From positions 30,442-94,441 of the forward strand of contig JAEINY010000002.1 of assembly GCA_016342595.1 (NCBI GenBank): a stretch of 64,000 nucleotides of DNA, in the 5' to 3' direction. This stretch comes from Marinilabiliaceae bacterium (GTDB lineage: Bacteria > Bacteroidota > Bacteroidia > Bacteroidales > Marinilabiliaceae). Position numbers and translations under genes: made by a program. Positions 61,550 to 64,000 of the stretch are shown here, piece after piece (positions within the stretch are counted from its first letter, which is position 1; each line of letters opens with the position of its first letter). Below the pieces are notes generated by a model. That model saw only the letters and a program-made list of their open reading frames with translations, ran no database searches and was not told the DNA's origin.

Positions 61550-62632
61550 ATGAGAGAACTCAAATTAATTAAAGGGAATGAGGCGATAGCGGAAGCTGCC
61601 ATTCGTTGTGGAGTAGACGGATACTTTGGATATCCTATTACACCGCAGTCGGAGATAATGGAGACCCTCATGAACGAGAAGCCTTGGGAAACAACTGGTA
61701 TGGTGGTTTTGCAGGCGGAGAGTGAAACAGCTTCGATTAACATGTTGTACGGGGGTGCCGGTTGCGGCAAACGCGTATTTACCTCTTCTTCCAGTCCTGG
61801 TATCAGTTTGATGCAGGAAGGTATTACTTATTTGGCAGGTGCTGAATTACCTTGTGTGATAGTGAACGTAGTGAGGGGAGGACCAGGTCTGGGTACGATC
61901 CAGCCTGCTCAGTCCGATTATTTCCAATCCGTAAAAGGGGGTGGTCATGGCGATTATAAAATGATCGTATTGGCACCTGCTTCGGTACAGGAAATGGCTG
62001 ATTTTGTAGAATTATCTTTCGATTTGGCATTCAAATACCGCACCCCGGCGATGATTCTTTCGGATGGTGTGATTGGCCAGATGATGGAAAAAGTGGAGCT
62101 GAAAGAGTATAAACCTCGCTGGACCAACGAAGAGATTGAAGAAATGCATCCCTGGGCGACTTTAGGTAAAAAAGCGGACCGTGGGCGTAATATCATCACT
62201 TCATTAGAATTGGAAGCTTCCCGTCAGGAAGAATTCAATAATAAATTACAAGCCAAATATAAAACTATTCAGGAGAACGAAGTGCGTTATGAAACCATCA
62301 TGTGCGACGATGCTGACTATTTGTTGGTAGCCTATGGTTCCAGTGCTCGTATCTGTCAAAAATCAATTGAGTTGGCACGTGAAAAAGGTATAAAAGTAGG
62401 TATGTTACGTCCTATTACCTTGTTCCCGTTCCCATCCAAAGAGATTGACGCTTTCTCCAGCCAGGTGAAAGGGGTCTTGTCTGTGGAGATGAGTGCCGGT
62501 CAGATGGTGGAAGATGTGCGTTTGGCAGTGAATGGAAAAGTAAAAGTTGAACATTTCGGACGCTACGGAGGTGCTATTCCTTCGCCTGGTGAAATCGTGG
62601 AAGCGCTCGAGAAAAATTTCATCGGAGAATAA
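61550..62632 (+). CDS. 2-oxoacid:ferredoxin oxidoreductase, alpha subunit (VorB/KorA type)
   Basis: A 360-residue pyrimidine-binding subunit. Signatures are GYFGYPITPQSEIMETL, VLQAESETASINMLYGGAGCGKRVFTSSSSPGISLMQEGI and RGGPGLGTIQPAQSDYFQ. The C-terminal half has the transketolase-C-like fold (LLVAYGSSARICQKSIELAREKGIKVGMLRPITLFPFP). Sequence style is that of 2-oxoisovalerate (VorB) or 2-oxoglutarate oxidoreductases rather than pyruvate oxidoreductase. The following gene starts after three bases. Confidence 0.9.
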   Translation: MRELKLIKGNEAIAEAAIRCGVDGYFGYPITPQSEIMETLMNEKPWETTGMVVLQAESETASINMLYGGAGCGKRVFTSSSSPGISLMQEGITYLAGAELPCVIVNVVRGGPGLGTIQPAQSDYFQSVKGGGHGDYKMIVLAPASVQEMADFVELSFDLAFKYRTPAMILSDGVIGQMMEKVELKEYKPRWTNEEIEEMHPWATLGKKADRGRNIITSLELEASRQEEFNNKLQAKYKTIQENEVRYETIMCDDADYLLVAYGSSARICQKSIELAREKGIKVGMLRPITLFPFPSKEIDAFSSQVKGVLSVEMSAGQMVEDVRLAVNGKVKVEHFGRYGGAIPSPGEIVEALEKNFIGE

Positions 62633-62635
62633 GTC

Positions 62636-63400
62636 ATGGCTGAAATAAATGATATTATAAAACCAGAGAACCTGATTTATAAAAAATCAGAGGTTCTAAC
62701 TGATAATGTAATGCACTACTGTCCGGGGTGTACCCATGGTACTGTGCATAAATTAATTGCAGAGGTAATTGATGAAATGGGTATTCAGGAAGATACTATC
62801 GGGATTGCTCCGGTGGGATGTTCTGTGTTAGCTTACAATTACCTGGAAATTGATTGGCAGGAAGCAGCTCACGGTCGTGCACCTGCTTTAGCAACTGCAG
62901 TGAAGCGTCTGTTACCTGAGAAGGTTGTATTCTCGTATCAAGGAGATGGTGATTTAGCAGCTATTGGTACAGCTGAAACGATTCATGCTTGTAACCGCGG
63001 TGAGAACATCGTGATGGTGTTTATCAACAACGGTATTTATGGGATGACCGGTGGCCAGATGGCGCCGACGACCCTGGAGGGTATGAAAGCAGCTACTTGT
63101 CCCTTTGGACGTGATGCCAAGCATGATGGTCTGCCCATTAAAATTACCGAATTGTTAGCGCAATTGCCAGGTACTTCTTTTGTGACCCGTCAGGCCGCTC
63201 ATACACCTGCAGCCGTGCGTAAAACGAAGAAAGCCTTGCGCAAAGCCTTCGAAAACCAAAGAGCCGGTAAAGGCACTCAATTGGTGGAAGTGGTGGCGAC
63301 TTGTAGCTCCGGGTGGAAAATGACACCTGTTCAGTCAAATAAATGGATGGAAGAGAACATGTTCCCTTATTATCCATTGGGTGATATGAAAGACGAATAG
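62636..63400 (+). CDS. 2-oxoacid:ferredoxin oxidoreductase, beta (TPP) subunit
   Basis: A 254-residue thiamine-diphosphate subunit. The first Fe-S/TPP region is HYCPGCTHGTVHKLI, the TPP motif is GDGDLAAIGTAETIHACNRGENIVMVFINN, and NGIYGMTGGQMAPTT follows, as usual for the family. It lacks the extra C-terminal Cys seen in pyruvate enzymes. Confidence 0.92.
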   Translation: MAEINDIIKPENLIYKKSEVLTDNVMHYCPGCTHGTVHKLIAEVIDEMGIQEDTIGIAPVGCSVLAYNYLEIDWQEAAHGRAPALATAVKRLLPEKVVFSYQGDGDLAAIGTAETIHACNRGENIVMVFINNGIYGMTGGQMAPTTLEGMKAATCPFGRDAKHDGLPIKITELLAQLPGTSFVTRQAAHTPAAVRKTKKALRKAFENQRAGKGTQLVEVVATCSSGWKMTPVQSNKWMEENMFPYYPLGDMKDE

Positions 63401-63443
63401 TCTTCTTGTAAAACGGTGAATTTTAATTAGAAAATTTAAAACA

Positions 63444-63998
63444 ATGAAAGAAGAAATCATTATAGCCGGATTTGGAGGACAAGGTGTACTTTCTATGGGT
63501 AAGATCCTGGCCTACTCAGGTGTGATGCAAGACATGGAAGTAAGCTGGATGCCTTCTTACGGTCCTGAAATGCGCGGTGGAACTGCCAATGTAACTGTTA
63601 TTTTAAGTGACAGTCGCATCAGCTCGCCGGTATTGCACGAGTTCGATACAGCTATTATCCTGAATCAGCAGTCAATGGATAAATTTGAAGCGGATGTGAA
63701 ACCTGGTGGTACATTGATTTATGATGGCAATGGAATTTCCCGTCATCCGGAACGTACCGATATCAATATTTACCGCATCGATGCCACCGAAGAGGCGACT
63801 CGCCTGAAATCAGCCAAGACCTTTAACATGATCGTATTGGGTGGTTACCTGAAAGTGCGTCCAATCGTGGAGATGGAAAACGTTATCAAGGGATTGAAGA
63901 AATCTCTTCCTGAGCGTCACCATCACTTGATTCCAATGAATGAGAAAGCGATTACGCGTGGTACTGAAATTATCAATGAAGTGACGTTGGTGAAGTAA
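63444..63998 (+). CDS. 2-oxoacid:ferredoxin oxidoreductase, gamma subunit
   Basis: A 184-residue gamma subunit starting MKEEIIIAGFGGQGVLSMGKILAYSGVMQ, with PSYGPEMRGGTANVTVILSD in the second conserved block. It ends within the window at a TAA, two bases before the window's end. It completes the four-subunit enzyme. Confidence 0.92.
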   Translation: MKEEIIIAGFGGQGVLSMGKILAYSGVMQDMEVSWMPSYGPEMRGGTANVTVILSDSRISSPVLHEFDTAIILNQQSMDKFEADVKPGGTLIYDGNGISRHPERTDINIYRIDATEEATRLKSAKTFNMIVLGGYLKVRPIVEMENVIKGLKKSLPERHHHLIPMNEKAITRGTEIINEVTLVK

Positions 63999-64000
63999 GT

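Overview
The window looks like chromosomal DNA of a fermentative Bacteroidota, probably of the Marinilabiliales/Bacteroidales type. The evidence is an rpoC end followed by a DUF3467 gene, scarcity of Shine-Dalgarno sites, a TAnnTTTG-type promoter, an NVEALA-like leader peptide with six-bladed beta-propeller proteins, and many short imperfect palindromes between genes. The taxonomic placement is an inference. Nothing in the window is plasmid- or phage-like.

Layout. 1-4.7 kb: rpoC 3' end, DUF3467 gene, a two-gene cell-wall amino-sugar unit (NamZ-like muramidase and a serine hydrolase), and a convergent AlbA_2 gene. 4.9-8.4 kb: a trimeric NADH-type [FeFe] hydrogenase. 8.4-16.9 kb: a universal stress protein, then a sensory and signalling block. 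The block holds two catalytically divergent [FeFe]-hydrogenase-like proteins (one with a PAS domain), a SpoIIE/PP2C phosphatase, two GHKL ATPases, two DRTGG proteins and a PHP phosphoesterase. 16.9-21.5 kb: a second, four-subunit [FeFe] hydrogenase with the Hnd/HydABC bifurcating architecture. 21.7-25.3 kb: a chemoreceptor and HydG. 25.8-27.4 kb: an acyl-CoA dehydrogenase-family gene.

27.7-47 kb is one uninterrupted minus-strand block. It runs hypF-C-D-E, then an NAD(P)H/flavin and Fe-S module resembling sulfhydrogenase beta/gamma or AsrA/AsrB, then a membrane-bound group 4 [NiFe] hydrogenase with a complete set of Mrp antiporter-type subunits, then a maturation protease, hypA and hypB. 47-51 kb is an AT-rich islet with an NVEALA-like peptide, two beta-propeller proteins and a thioredoxin-like membrane protein, followed by an array of twelve 21-bp repeats. 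51.3-55.5 kb: pgl, zwf, a Fic fragment and hydE. 55.8-64 kb: ADP-forming acyl-CoA synthetase, a membrane protein, a flavodoxin-like protein, an aminotransferase and a four-subunit 2-oxoacid:ferredoxin oxidoreductase.

How the genes fit together (inference). Aminotransferase, 2-oxoacid oxidoreductase and ADP-forming synthetase would turn amino acids into acids with ATP and reduced ferredoxin. zwf/pgl supply NADPH. Reduced ferredoxin and NADH are disposed of as H2 by two cytosolic [FeFe] enzymes with apparently different electron-donor logic, and exchanged at the membrane by an ion-translocating [NiFe] enzyme. The divergent hydrogenase homologues with phosphatase and kinase-like partners are good candidates for sensing H2 or redox state and tuning the system. 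HydE and HydG are here; HydF is not in the window.
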